Positions 1 to 11,506 of a stretch of DNA of 64,000 bases are shown piece by piece (positions within the stretch are counted from its first letter, which is position 1; each line of letters starts with the position of its first letter). The stretch covers positions 54,685,001 through 54,749,000 of the forward strand of contig NC_133026.1 in NCBI RefSeq assembly GCF_048771995.1. Reading direction: 5' to 3'. The stretch is from Taeniopygia guttata (Eukaryota; Chordata; Aves; Passeriformes; Estrildidae). The translations under genes were made by a program, and so were the position numbers. The notes beneath the pieces are model-generated. The model made no database searches and was not told the origin of the DNA. It saw nothing but the letters and a program-made list of their open reading frames with translations.

Positions 1-239
1 TGTTTCCTTTAGTACAACTATGAAAGACTTGAGAAGGAAGATGGATAACTGAAAGCTTGAAAGTAAGAACTGTCAGGGCTTAATATTAAGTAGTCCAAGT
101 GATCATAACTTATTCAAAGGAAGCAAAGAGATGGTTCTAGTTTCTTTTGTCTGTTGCACTATTTTCTTATTAAGAAAAAATAGAAAGTATTTTGTTAGTT
201 AATATTTTGCAATTAATTTTTTCTGACTTTGATTCACAG

Positions 240-371
240 AAATCTTCAGAGGAACGAGTTGCTGAACTAGAAAAAATACATAAAAAAGAACTGGATACCA
301 AAGATCAGGAGCTAAATGAGAGATTACAGGCTCAAGAAAAGGTATTCCAGGAGAAGATGAAGGCAGCTCTT
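240..371 (+). CDS. GOLGA4: GOLGA4 coiled-coil exon (first in window)
   Basis: This exon encodes 44 residues of a charged, heptad-like coiled coil (SSEERVAELEKIHKKELD and onward) of golgin A4, a long rod protein that tethers vesicles at the trans-Golgi network. The acceptor is TTCACAG ending at 239 and the donor is GTAAGT at 372. Both ends are phase 0, so it joins in frame to the exon at 2708. The order of the encoded peptides (this exon, then EKSQSEY, then RILELESSL) matches mammalian GOLGA4 as I remember it. The preceding 239 bases are intron; upstream exons lie outside the window. Confidence 0.93.
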
Positions 372-1074
372 GTAAGTAAACCTAAAATGCATAAAAAGCC
401 ATTTCTCTAAGTGTGAGTTTGGATTAGAAGTCTTGAGCTGAGACTCTTCCACAGTGAGAGTCCTCCTGTGCTCAAAGATAGAAGTGCTTTCCAAAAGTCA
501 AATAGCTCAGAGGTTTCAGCAACATGAAAAGAAAGCAGCTGCAATGATCCAGACTGAGTAATGATAACTTACCACTGTCAGTACTCAGTAACAGCTGTAT
601 CTTGTGGAAGCTATTTAATTTTTTGACATTTTTTTAGACTTGTTTTTTTAATATCTATATGTGGATCATTGGCAATCAGGCCCAGGAGCTAAAGTAAAAG
701 AAATACAAAAAATGAGGCTGTTTGAAAAGTGTTTGTGTAGTTATGTCTGGTTATATTGTGTTATGTGAACAGGGTTAACTATTCATAGTGTTCGACATCA
801 GAAAAAGAATTTTCTTCGAGATCAGACTGAGAAGAATTGTTGGAATTCTTTGCACTTTTTCATGAACTGTAATCAATCCACTATAGATAATCATGTCATT
901 TTGCCTAAATATTTGATATATATGTAACAGATATGTATCTATATAGTCTATATATATCTGTTACAAATAGTGGATTGGTTTTTGTGCTCCTCCGTGGTGG
1001 ATAGTGACTAGGATTGAGCATCAACCCTGTCCTGAGTATATTCTTCTACCTGTTTCACAGGTTACTTCCTTAAT
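372..1074. other. GOLGA4 intron, no gene seen
   Basis: This is the left part of the 2,336-bp intron between the exons at 240 and 2708. I see no coding sequence. The only structure is an AT-rich double hairpin at 871-980, listed separately. The rest of the intron is largely an antisense LTR. Confidence 0.8.
871..980. repeat. Nested inverted repeats (possible MITE remnant)
   Basis: The 14-mer AATCAATCCACTAT at 871-884 pairs with ATAGTGGATTGGTT at 967-980 (13 of 14 positions). Inside it, TGTAACAGATA at 923-933 pairs perfectly with TATCTGTTACA at 955-965. The two stems do not share a centre. The interior is AT-rich. The layout could be an old miniature inverted-repeat element or a cruciform-prone stretch; no family is recognised. 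Confidence 0.6.
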
Positions 1075-2510
1075 TGTAAGAAACAAGCTTAAAAATATCT
1101 TAGCAGTGGAAGCAAGTGAGAACAGACTTTATTCCTGTCTTGCTTTACAAGACAGGTGTCTGCTAGGGAAGGCAGAAAAATCCTCCCTTGGAATGCACAA
1201 TGTAAACCTCCTCCCTCTGAACTTTTAGAATTGTGAAATTAAGGGGCTCGCAGGCAAAGATATGGGAATAGGAATAACAGTTCTTTACTAGTACATATAA
1301 TAAAGCAAACAAACAACAACAGCTACAGCATTAACACCAAACACAGCCCAGAACACAGTGACAGCCTTTTGGCTGTGGCACTTTCCCTTGGGTGCAGTTT
1401 CAGTCACAGCCGCCAGGGGCGCTGGTGGCTCCCGGTGGGCAGGGCAGGTGCGATGATTCCCCCACGGCTGCAGGGGGCGCTCCGGCATGGGCTCAGTGAG
1501 CACGTGCCAATGGTGGCTTTTGTCCGAAGATGGGAAGGAGTGGCAGAGAGGCTTTGCTCCACAAAACCTTGGGACAGCCAGTTCCTGTGCCCCTAGCAGG
1601 ACTCTCAGAAAGCAGCAAGCTGGGCCAGCAGGATAGCTCAGCAGGCAAGGGGTGAGGGGCTCCCAGCAGGGCAGGGAGAGCCAAGCTCAGGATCCCGGGT
1701 ATGCGGGCAGATGGTGATAGGTCTCTTTTTTACTGAGGTGGGTGTTAATAAGGTCCCAGTTCAGTGGTTGTTCTCATGAGCAGAGACTCACCTCACGGTA
1801 GAAGAAGCAGCTCTGGGCCAGGCTCCATCCGCAGCAGTGGAATTTCTTTCCCCAAGAGCAGCGGCTCTGGCCCTCCTCCTCCGAAACCGAAAGAGAGTGC
1901 AGCTCCTTCCCCCAGCCAGAAAGACAAAAAAAACTCCCAAAAAAACCAAAGGAGTTTCCCCCTGCCATCAGTGCTTATTAGCAACTCAACAGGAACAATA
2001 TTCCACAAATAACAAGGAAGGAACAGGTAAAAGAAAAACCCAAACCAAAACCCAACCCCTAACAATTCCTCTCAGATGTTATTCTCAATTAATAGTGGTA
2101 AATGAACCAAAATAGAAGGCTTGATTGCATTATGTTTTTCATGCAAAGACAAGGTGTGTCAGAAGACTGAATAGAAAAAATGTTACGGGGCTGAGAGGAA
2201 AGGATTTTCCCCACTCACTCACACAATGGAGGTTTCGGCTTTTTAGCACTTTAGCCCCTACCAAAATTCTGTCCATCAACTCTTTCTTCACTGTCCATTG
2301 GTGGAGTTTACTTCCTCAAATCCTGATTGGAGGCCAGAAGTCACCATAGTGACAAGCCGACCCTCCCAAATGTCCCAACCCCATCTGTCCCTTGATAACA
2401 ACGCGGGGGGTAAAACATAACTATAAATCTAGAAAACTTTTCTTAACCTATATACATGATATTTGTCTGTCAATTGTGAGAGTCAATCATCACATTACTC
2501 ATCTATTACA
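1075..2510 (-). mobile_element. Endogenous retrovirus LTR, antisense to GOLGA4
   Basis: A 1,436-bp block has retroviral LTR termini: on the minus strand it starts TGTAATAGATGAG at 2510 and ends CTTGTTTCTTACA at 1075. A minus-strand AATAAA signal lies at 1133-1128, shortly before the 3' end, as expected for an LTR. The sequence strongly resembles an ERVL-type LTR common in songbirds (recognised from memory). I could not find a target-site duplication (AAT at the left flank, GGGGG at the right), so it may be truncated by recombination or old. It appears to be a solo LTR with no internal genes next to it. Its right end is 197 bp before the exon at 2708. Confidence 0.75.
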
Positions 2511-2707
2511 GGGGGTTTCCAAAAAAAAAAGAAGTGATTTACTGCAGTTACGTTTTCACAATTTGAAAACAAACTCCATTTGTTTTTGTGTAGAAAATAA
2601 AGGTGATTAATGTATGACTCCTATTTACTGACTTGAAAATATCCTATCATAATGTTCTTGAAGGTGTGATGACTATAATTATTACTTAGTTGTACTTCTT
2701 CATGCAG

Positions 2708-2863
2708 GAAAAAAGTCAGAGTGAGTACTCAAAAGTCCTTCAAGAGCAAAAGCAGCAAGAATCCCTAGCTTTAGAAGAATTGGAGCTGCAGAAGAAAGCC
2801 ATACAGTCTGAGTGTGACAAGAAAGTTGAAAAGATGCATCAAGAAGTAGAGACTTGTAGAACT
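2708..2863 (+). CDS. GOLGA4: GOLGA4 coiled-coil exon
   Basis: This exon encodes 52 residues of coiled coil, including the stretch ESLALEELELQKKAIQSE that is nearly identical to mammalian golgin-245. The acceptor is CATGCAG ending at 2707 and the donor is GTGAGT at 2864. Both boundaries are phase 0. It is flanked closely by antisense LTRs on each side (ending at 2510 and starting near 2998). Confidence 0.95.
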
Positions 2864-2997
2864 GTGAGTAAGGATTCCAAAAAACTAAGCATTTACAAGT
2901 ATGTGTTTAACTGTGATGACTTTACAAATGGTGATTTGTTGTGATTGGGTTTTGTGGGATTAAAGTGACAAAAGTTTAATATATTGCCATGCTATTC

Positions 2998-3455
2998 TGC
3001 AGCCCTATTTTTTTTTAAGATTGAGAGGCTCATCTGCATTAGAGACTAGACAGAGCTAAGAGAATAAAGCAGGTATTTATTAAAAGGCCTTAAAAGGATA
3101 CACCTTGGGCGGTACAAGAGCCTGGCCAGGGCTACACCCAAGATGGATCCAAAATGGTCACTAGGTTTCACACTTTTTTAAGTTTTGGTCCATTTGCATT
3201 TTGGGGTTAATTTTCCAATTACTGCTTCAGATTATGAAGTCCCATCCATCTTGTTTTCTTCTCTTCAGTCCACTGTTGTTCATGCTTTTTGGGCCTGAAA
3301 TTTGTAATGGCTGTCCTTGGTCTCAAGCTAAAAAAGGATTGTTTTGTCTGCCTACCCTGTGAAGAGAGCTTACTAACACTTAATATGAACCTCCAGGTTA
3401 TACACCTAGGCATCACAGAATCTGAAAAATGTGAAAGCTAAAAGTTAAGGCATCA
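2998..3455 (-). mobile_element. Songbird-type ERV LTR, antisense to GOLGA4
   Basis: The block from about 2998 to 3455 resembles a short avian ERV LTR (TguLTR5-like, from memory). On the minus strand it would start TGATGCCTTAAC and carry an AATAAA at 3081-3076 before its 3' end, which ends in CA. Recognisable internal phrases are the run GGATACACCTTGGGCGGT and CCAAGATGGATCC. No clear target-site duplication was seen, so the ends are approximate. It sits 134 bp downstream of the exon at 2708-2863. Confidence 0.65.
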
Positions 3456-3840
3456 GCAAAATATAGAAATACATTTGCTTTATAGCATTGTGTGGGATAT
3501 TAATTCATATCCATTTATTTAATTTTTAGGTATGTTATAAAGAGGAGTTAAATTTCAGGCTGTTTAATTTTTGGGTACTGCTACCTTACAAATGCTTATA
3601 AGGATACTTTAGTGTTACAAACGAGTGTTTGAGATCACTTAGAAAAATCAGCAGTAAGGGTATCAGTGAAAACCAGATTTAATATTAAGTGAGGTAGGTG
3701 AGCAGCACAACAAAGTTGGTTGGCAAGATTCAGTCTGCTACTTAGAGGGCATTTAAAGCACACTAGGGAAAAACAAGCAACTCCAAAACCAAACAAAATC
3801 CAGCCAATCAAACAGAAATGAACTGAGAACTGTCTAGGGA

Positions 3841-3877
3841 GTGTGTGTGTGTGTGTGTGTGGGGGGTGTGTGTGTGT
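3841..3877. repeat. (GT)n microsatellite
   Basis: Ten perfect GT units at 3841-3860 are followed by six G and then further TG units to 3877. It lies just before the LTR-like block that starts near 3884. Confidence 0.95.
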
Positions 3878-3883
3878 TTAGGG

Positions 3884-4854
3884 TGTGACAAAAGAACTGT
3901 GAGAGCACAGATGAAAATATGGCCTAAAAGTTTAACAGCACTCAAACTTAAGAGTAATTTAACTTAAATTATACCTTAAACCTAACAATCTAACAAAGGA
4001 GTAACACTTAATTTATCCCTAATTCAACTTACAACCTTACCGTAACAATTTAAGAGAGGAATAACATTTAACAGCATTTAACCTAAAGTTAAAATTAGCA
4101 ACTTAGCAAAGAAAACACTTAGTGTCATTCAAATTTAGCTTATAACTCAGTGACTTAACCATACTACACGTCTAACTGACATAGATACCTAAGGTGCTCA
4201 AAAATCTAAGAAAGCAGCATTTCTCCTAACTTTGCTATAGCATGTACTCATGGGCATGCACGCAGACATAAAGAGTTAGGTGCCTGCCAGCATGGTGCCT
4301 GTGAAAAATTCCCCTCAAAGGTAAGGAAATACTCACTTTGAATGCCTTTGCACCTCCCCAACAAGTGAAGGGTTGAACCTCAAGGAGTGAGGATGTTGGC
4401 CCAGTATTTATAATTTTTTTCTCGATCCTCCAAGTACAAAAATCTTGAGAGTGCACTAGTTCTGACAGGTGTCCTACTTAGAGGGGGATTGCTGGCTGCA
4501 ATCTGCTGTGGTCCAGGAGAGCTCAAAGGGCCCCATTTTGGTCTGCTGTTTGCAGGATCGCTAGAGAGTGGGATTTAGTCATAGCAATGTTTCATCCTGG
4601 TTACAGTTGTGTTGGTACTTTCTTTGAAAGTGAGAACAGAGATATTTTGCCATTCAAGCAAGAAAGATAGTTCCCAGTGCTTTTCATAAGGAAAATCTGA
4701 GCTTGTTAGAAAGCAGCAGTTCCTGGGAATAGACAGGGTTTTTGATAAGCTTGAGAAGAGCTGATTCCAGGTACTGTTTTTTCAAGGCTGAGGCCTAACG
4801 AGCATTTCTGAGATATCCATGCAACCTGAGAGGAGGGGGGAGTGCACCACCACA
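3884..4854 (-). mobile_element. Probable ERV LTR, antisense to GOLGA4
   Basis: The block has TGTG and CACA termini (TGTGACAAAAG at 3884, CACCACCACA ending at 4854). It carries an internal, roughly 70-bp-period repetition at about 3960-4090 (AACAATCTAACAAAGGAGTA, then AACAATTTAAGAGAGGAATA). A minus-strand TATAAATA lies at 4412-4405. It resembles songbird LTRs from memory. No target-site duplication was found, so the limits are tentative. Confidence 0.5.
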
Positions 4855-5430
4855 GTAAGCAAAAAGATTTGCTTAAATTTTTGAAGTATCCTTTGCTTTA
4901 TGTAATACGACTGTATTTTCTGCTAATGCAAGTTTGTACATTATTCTACCACTCCCAGATACTTGTTTCAAAGTTTTGCCTGAAGAAGCATTAAAGCTTT
5001 GCAGCAGCATTTCCATGGCAGGTAGAATTATGATAAATCAGTAGGCACATACAAAACTCCATAATACTATTGTAAATTCCCTATATTTTTCATCCTGTAT
5101 ATTGGTACTTTGGTTTAAGAAGAAAATGTGAACATACCTCTTATAAATACCACAACTTACTTTATTTGAATTAGTTACATTATTTTAAATATTTTGTGTT
5201 TATTTGCACTGCAGTGAGATAGGGAGTTTTTATTAATTAGCTAACTCTCCATAAGGGAAGCAAAAGTGAGAACCAACCAGATGAATGAAAGGCTTATTGA
5301 AGAAGTTGACATTCACTAAAAAAATGGAATAAGTAACCTGTAGTTATGTGAACCTGGTAAGATTTTTAAAAAATTAATGAAATTTTTACTTTTTGAATAT
5401 TCATATTCTTTTAAAACTGTATTTTAACAG
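4855..5430. other. GOLGA4 intron, nothing recognised
   Basis: AT-rich intron sequence leading to the acceptor ATTTTAACAG at 5421-5430. No repeat family or coding sequence was recognised. Confidence 0.7.
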
Positions 5431-8400
5431 AGGATTCTTGAACTGGAAAGCTCTCTTGCAAAGTATTTGCAAGATGACAGAAGGCAGTCAGAGGAATTAA
5501 ATACTCTTCTAGAGTCTGAAAAAAACCAGCATAGTAAGGAGATAAATGATATGATTGAAAAACACAATAAAGAACTGGAGAATGTGAAACAGCAACAAGA
5601 AAAGTTTTGGACAGAAAAACTTGACATTTTAAAGCAACAACAAATAACTGAAATAGAAAAAATAAGAGAGAAACAACAACAAGAGATACAAACCATTTTG
5701 GAAGAGAAGGAAACAATTTTCTGTGCACACATAGAAGAGATGAATGAAAAAACATTAAAAAAACTTGATGTGAAACAAACAGAATTAGAAGCATTGTCTT
5801 CTGAGCTATCAGAAGCATTAAAAATACGTCACGATTTAGAGCAAGAGCTCTCAGAATTAAATAGTAAAATGTGTGAAGCTAAGCAAGACTTGACAGGAAA
5901 GTTGGAAGAAGAGAGGAAACAGCACAATGAAGTGATTGAAACAATGTTAAAAGAGCATGAAATGTCTATTCAAGGTGTTGAGAAGGTACTCAAAGAGGAA
6001 CTCAACAAGCTCAAACAATCACTGGAGGAGAAGGACAGACATTTGGAGGAGTTAAGAGCACATGAACGGAAAATGAAGGAATCTGCAGAAAGATCTGAAG
6101 CTGAACTTGTCCAAGTGTCTGCAAAGCTAGAGGAGCAAAGCATTGAAGATACGAAGAAAGTAACCACTCTAACACAGCAATATGAATGTCAACTGAAGGA
6201 CCTACAAAGAAAGGTTGATGAGATGAAGAGAAGTCTGACTGAGAAGGAAAATGAAATGGAGCACGTGAAGAAGTTACAGAACAAGCAAGTGGAAGAGCTT
6301 AAACAGAAACTATTAGCTGCAGAGGAAAGAATTAGTGCTTTACAAGAAGAGTATGAAAGTAAACTGAAATATCAGGAGAAGAAAGTTGAGAAAATGAAAC
6401 GGATATCAAAAGATTTGCAGGAAACTTTCAAAAATAAACTTGCTGAGCAGGAAGCTAAACAAAAAAAAGAGCTTGAAAACAAGCAGTTGGAATTCAGTCA
6501 GAAAGGGAGTGAATTCCATACTATAAATTTTGAAATGGCACATGCCAGCTCATCTGGAATCAATGATGCAGTGTCAAAACTGGAATCTAATCAGGAAGAG
6601 CAACTAGACAGTTTTGCTGAGGACCACATAAGGAAATTGGAAGAAGTAATCCAGTGTTGGGAAAAGAAACTTAACCAGCAGATTGAAGAGCTCAAGGAAC
6701 AACATGCTATGGAACTGCAAGAGAAAGAGCAGGAAGCTGGAGACCTGAAACAGAAGCTTTTCGTCTTCAGTGCTGAAAAGGAGGACTCCAGAACAGAAAT
6801 AATACAACTGAAGGAAGAACGAGTGAAAAGGGAGGAATGCCTGAAGGAATTGCAAGAACAGCTAAGGCAGTCAGTGGCTAAGGTGAATACTTTGTCAGAT
6901 AAGGAAAGTGATATGAAAACACAGTTGAAAAAATTGGAAAGTGATCTTAAACAGTCCTTGAAACAGCAGACAGGACTTCAGGAAGAACTCAGTAAACAGA
7001 AAGCAGTTGAAGAGAAGGACAAAGCCAGAATTACTGAGCTGGCTGATACACTGAGAGCCCTTGAAGAAAAACTCCAAACTGTGCAATCTTCTCAGTATAA
7101 AGATCATGAAAATTATGACAAAAAATTAGAGACAATTCAGCTAAAAGAAACAGAGTTTAAAAGGTTGTCAGGAGAACTTACAGCCCAGTTACATGCTTGG
7201 AAGAATGCTGAAGCTTCATTGCAAACTAAAGGCAATGAATTAATTGAAAAATGTAGTGGAAAAATTGGCATAATAACATGTAAAATTGCAGACTGCGAGC
7301 GCCGAACTGCAAAGGTTAGAGAAGCAATATTAATGAAAACAAGTAAGATAACTGAACTAGAAGCTCAACTTAGAGAAATAACAGAGCATCATTCTTCTGT
7401 TAGTACTTCTTTGCAAAAGTCAATGCAAGAGCTGCAGAAGAAGGACAATTTAATTATGTCCATGAGAGCTGACATCGCAAGACTTGTAACAGAAAATGAA
7501 CAATTGCAAAAAGAGGGAGGATATCAGCAGCAAGCAGCATCAGAGAAAGAAACTTGCATAACACAGCTGAGGAAAGAGTTATCTGAAAATATCAATGCTG
7601 TCACATCAATGAGGGAAGAACTCCAGGAAAAACAGTCTGAAGTGTCTGCTCTCAACAAAACAGTTACTGACCTTAATGTTAGACTTGAAAGCACAGTAAG
7701 TTTAACAGAGAAGGAAGCAGCCATATCTCTGTTAAGCAAACAACATCAAGAGGATCGCTTACAGTTGTTAAATCAAGTAGAAGAATTATCATCCAGAGTT
7801 GAGATGCTGAGTCAAGAAAAAGCATCAGCTCTTGATCAGATAGATCATTGCACAGCCCAGCTGTCAGAGTGGAAGATGAAAGCACAAACCAGGTTTACAC
7901 AAAATCATGATACTATCAAAGATTTGCAGAGCAAACTTGAATTAAGCTATACTGAAGCCAGTAAAAAAGATGAAGAGCTAAATAAACTGAAGGAACAGCT
8001 GGCTAAACAAAACAGGAATCTTGATTGTTTAAAAAGTGAATTGGAACAAAAGCAAAACAGGAGGGAAAAGGAAGAAAATGAGTTAACCTCAAAGTTAAAA
8101 AAACAAGCAGCAAAAATTGCTGAACTAGAAAAAGACCTTGCTCAGAAAACCTTAGAAAATGATTCCTTGTTGGAGGAACTTAAAAAGTGTAATGAACAAA
8201 AAAACACAGAGAAAGAAGAAATAACTTGTCAACTCCATCAGGCAGAGAAGGTGGCTTGTGAAAAGGAGAATAGATTTAAGAAGGCTGAAGAAAAAGTGCT
8301 TGATCTTGAAAAGCAAATAGGTTCACTGAAAGCTGATTTTGAAGCAAAGGAGAAGGAATTTGATCAAATGAAGTCAGTGATACTTAAAAGGAAAGAGGAA

Positions 8401-9509
8401 GAACTGAAAGAATTAGAAGAGAGACTGAATGCAGAGAACAGCACTAAGCTGGCTGATCTGAAAAAGAAAGCAGAGCAAAAAATACGTTGTATTAGAAAGC
8501 AATTACAGTCTCAGATGGAAGAAAAGGAACAGCAATTTAAGCAAGATAGGGAGGATCAGTTAAGAAAGTTGGAGCAGAAAGTACAGGAGAGAGAAGCCAA
8601 AATTGAATCCTTAGAAGAAAAAATTAAGTCAACAAAAGATTCCACAGAATTAGAGAAGGAGATGTTGGAAAAAGTAGAGAGTGTAAAAGCTGCTGTAGAA
8701 CAAGAAAAAAATAACTTACTTGAGAATGTCCAACAGACATACAAAGAGAAAATGCAGGAGTTACAGAAGGGCTTAACCGAAAAAGATGCATTATTACAGA
8801 AGTATGAGCAAGAGCAACGTGAGAGTAATGACTGTCATCTAGAACTGCAAAACAAACAGAAAGAACTCCTTAAAAAACTAGAATGTGTTGAGAAGAGCCA
8901 TCAGGAAGAGCAGGTTAGGACCAAAAGTCTCAGGAAAGAACTTGAGGAGCAAACAAAAAAATATTCATTGTTAGCAGATGAGCATGCTTGTTGTGGCAGT
9001 GTTTTAGCAAGCAGTAGGGAAGAATTGAAAGTTAAAGAACAAAAAAATCTTGATATGGAGAATATAATTGAAGACTTACAGAAAAAAATGCAGGAAAAGG
9101 AGGCAGTCAGTCAATCTTTAGAACAGAAGATTAAAGAGTTAGAAAATAATGTAGTGAAGAAAAATGAAATGCTTAAGATTGAGATGGAAGATATGACTTT
9201 AAGATATGAAGAAAAGCTAAAATGTCTACAGCAACAGTTGGGTGAAAGAAATGACAGTCTGAAAGCTTTTGAGGAAAATGCTGAAGAAAAGTCCAGATCT
9301 GTTTTGGAGCTGCAGAAGTTACTAGTTGATACGCAGAACCAGAAGAAAGACTTACAGACTAAACTGGAAGAGACTGAAGGAGAGAAACAGAAACTACGTA
9401 AAGAGGTGAATAATCTTCAAGAAGACATACGTACTCTGCGAAAGGAGCATCAGCAAGAGCTTGACATAGTAAAGAAGGAGTCATTAGAGGAAATGGAGCA
9501 AAAAATCAG
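5431..9509 (+). CDS. GOLGA4: GOLGA4 giant coiled-coil exon (4,079 bp)
   Basis: This single exon encodes about 1,360 residues, almost all E, K, Q, L rich coiled coil, with no frame interruption. It begins RILELESSLAKYLQ and includes HIEEMNEKTLKKLDVKQTEL, WEKKLNQQIEEL, QQAASEKETCITQL and LSENINAVTSM, all close to mammalian golgin-245. The acceptor is TTTTAACAG ending at 5430. The donor is AG|GTAAAT at 9510, with two bases of a split Arg codon left over (phase 2). The giant exon is also a feature of mammalian GOLGA4. The rod spaces the N-terminal vesicle-capture end from the C-terminal GRIP anchor and binds Rab GTPases in the human protein. The true exon start is 36 bp upstream of the first internal Met (5467). 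The minus-strand open frames here are shadows of biased codon use. Confidence 0.97.
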
Positions 9510-10211
9510 GTAAATTCTTTATTCCTGTCTGTGTTACAATTTCTGTATTTTATCTCTAGCCACTAAAACTTCAAGAATACTTTTCTAAAGCTCAGTGTAC
9601 AACAAGGAAATAATGACTCGTGGGTTTTTTTAGTTGTTCTAAATAGACTTAGAGAAACAGAAAGAAAAGAGATTTGACATTTGGCAGAGTAATACTGTTT
9701 CTGATCTGTTTCAGTGATGGTAATTTTCAACATTGCTGAAGCATATAATAGAATTCTATTTTTCTCAAAGTGGAAACAAAGTTTATTAAAACTTAGTACT
9801 GTGAGCTTCATGTTCAGCTGCTATCAATAAGTGTTCATACGTACTGCAGAAAATGCGGTGTCCTGCTTAGCACTTTTAATAGTTTCTTAAGCAGTTCTAA
9901 AAATTCTCAAAAAATTCTTTTTATGGCATAGTCTTTTCTTCCAGTTCTTCAACTTCCTCAGCAAAAACTCCATATCTTTGGAAAAGTTCAATTCTGGGTT
10001 GTTTTTAAATGAAACACCTATACCTACCAGGTGAATTAGATAGGAGAGGAAGATAAAGCCTCCCTGAATCTCTCAGAATTCATATAATTCAAAACCATCC
10101 CATTCTAAAATAGTTTGCAAGAAATTCAAAGATCTCTTTCCTTGCCTTGTGTTTTCACACACTCTTGAAATGTTATATTTCCTTGCTGTATGTTTTGACA
10201 TTTTTGTACAG
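9510..10211. other. GOLGA4 intron, nothing recognised
   Basis: A 702-bp AT-rich intron between donor GTAAAT at 9510 and acceptor TTGTACAG ending at 10211. No repeat or gene was seen. Confidence 0.75.
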
Positions 10212-10333
10212 ATGTGAACAAGAAGACATTGAGTTAAAGCACAACTCCACCTTAAAGAAGTTAATAAGAGAGTTCAATACTCAGCTGGCTCAAAAAGAGA
10301 GAGAATTGGAAACAGCAGTAAAAGAGACAATCA
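10212..10333 (+). CDS. GOLGA4: GOLGA4 coiled-coil exon
   Basis: The first base completes an Arg codon with the AG of the giant exon. It continues CEQEDIELKHNSTLKKLIRE and FNTQLAQKERELE, an almost residue-for-residue match to the late coiled coil of mammalian golgin-245. The donor is GTAAGT at 10334, leaving one base (phase 1). It encodes about 41 residues. Confidence 0.96.
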
Positions 10334-11375
10334 GTAAGTGCAATATTAATATAACTGCAATCAGTAAAATAGTCAGAGAACCGAATCTTCAGTTATTGTT
10401 GTTTTGGGTGAGCAATTTTGCCTTTTACTGTGATAAACACAGCATGTGTTTTATGAATGTCTAGAGAACTTAGGGGAAGAACTTGTCTTGCTCAGGAAAT
10501 AACTTAAATATTAATTGTGGTAAAATTAGGAAAATGCATATGTAGCTGTTCTGCAGGAGGGATTTTTGATCTAGCACTCTTTACATCTGCCATGGCAAGA
10601 GTTGTCCATGATAGCCATAGGTACCTATCTTTCATCTGTATCACCTGGAGAGAGATTTACATTTTAGAGAAACTTAGATCCATCTGAGAATCAGAATTGT
10701 GTTTTCTTAGCTGCATCTTGCAGACTTCATTCACTAACCACTAACAGATACCAACTGGATATGATGTCTGATTGTAACACAATGTGATTATAGCTAGAGT
10801 ACAACATATTTCGTCTTCTTGGTCTTTTGCCACTGTAGTGTAACTTGGAGATTAGAAAAGTGAGAAAAAGGTGTGGTTTGATTCCAGTTACTAGAATTAC
10901 ACCTACAGGTGAGGAGTTTCTGAAGATTACAAAAGTTTCAGTCACATCTCTAGATAGAATAGGAGATAGAATTAGTTAATAAATATTGGTTGTCATCTTC
11001 TAGAAACTGGTTCCAGCACCAGGTAGAAAAAATTGCTCCAGATACCAAACTGCAAACAACAAATTTTGTACATGTTAGGATCAAGGGACATAAGAGTAAC
11101 TGATAGTGTGGAAAAATGAATTTTCCTGTCAAGTTTTCCTTATAGTTACTTTAAAGCATTTTTTTAAGTGTAGTAAATACTACACTTACTTTTCCAGAGA
11201 ATATTCGGTATCATAATTTGTACTCCTGAGATTTTTGAATAGAAAAAAATTTCCATCCGCAGTTCTGGACTTGTTATCAGTTATGACGTAATTAAAACAA
11301 GCAAACAAACAAAAAGCCAAAAACCAAATCCATGTGTTTTTAATACTGCCTAACTTTTTTTTTTTTTTTTTGTAG
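10334..11375. other. GOLGA4 intron with one copy of a local duplicate
   Basis: The intron runs from GTAAGT at 10334 to an acceptor with an uninterrupted run of about 17 T before GTAG at 11372-11375. It holds the first copy of a 105-bp duplicated segment (11180-11284). Nothing else was recognised. Confidence 0.75.
11180..11284. repeat. 105-bp local direct repeat, copy 1
   Basis: This segment (CTACACTTACTTTTCCAGAG to TTATCAGTTA) is about 93% identical by eye to 14647-14754 in the next intron, in the same orientation. The similarity stops abruptly at both ends. It may be a short tandem-type duplication or two copies of an unrecognised interspersed repeat. It ends 91 bp before the acceptor of the exon at 11376. 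Confidence 0.9.
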
Positions 11376-11506
11376 GTAAAGCCCAGGAGGTAGAAAATGA
11401 ATTGATAGAAAATCATCACATAGAGACAACACAGTTGCATAAAAAAATTGTTGAAAAAGATGATGATCTAAAAAGAACTGTGAAAAGATATGAAGAAATC
11501 CTTGAG
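11376..11506 (+). CDS. GOLGA4: GOLGA4 coiled-coil exon
   Basis: The split Ser codon is completed at the acceptor TTTGTAG ending at 11375. The exon then reads KAQEVENELIENHH and IVEKDDDLKRTVKRYEEILE, matching the mammalian protein. The donor is GTACCT at 11507, a weaker match to consensus than its neighbours. It ends in phase 0 and starts in phase 1, so skipping it would shift the frame. It is flanked by two copies of a 105-bp direct repeat. Confidence 0.95.

Noticed and set aside
5411..9509. Several minus-strand open frames of 60-135 codons antisense to the giant GOLGA4 exon
   Set aside because: They are shadows of the E/K/Q-rich coding strand, which has few stop complements. They have no domains or start context and lie opposite a proven exon.
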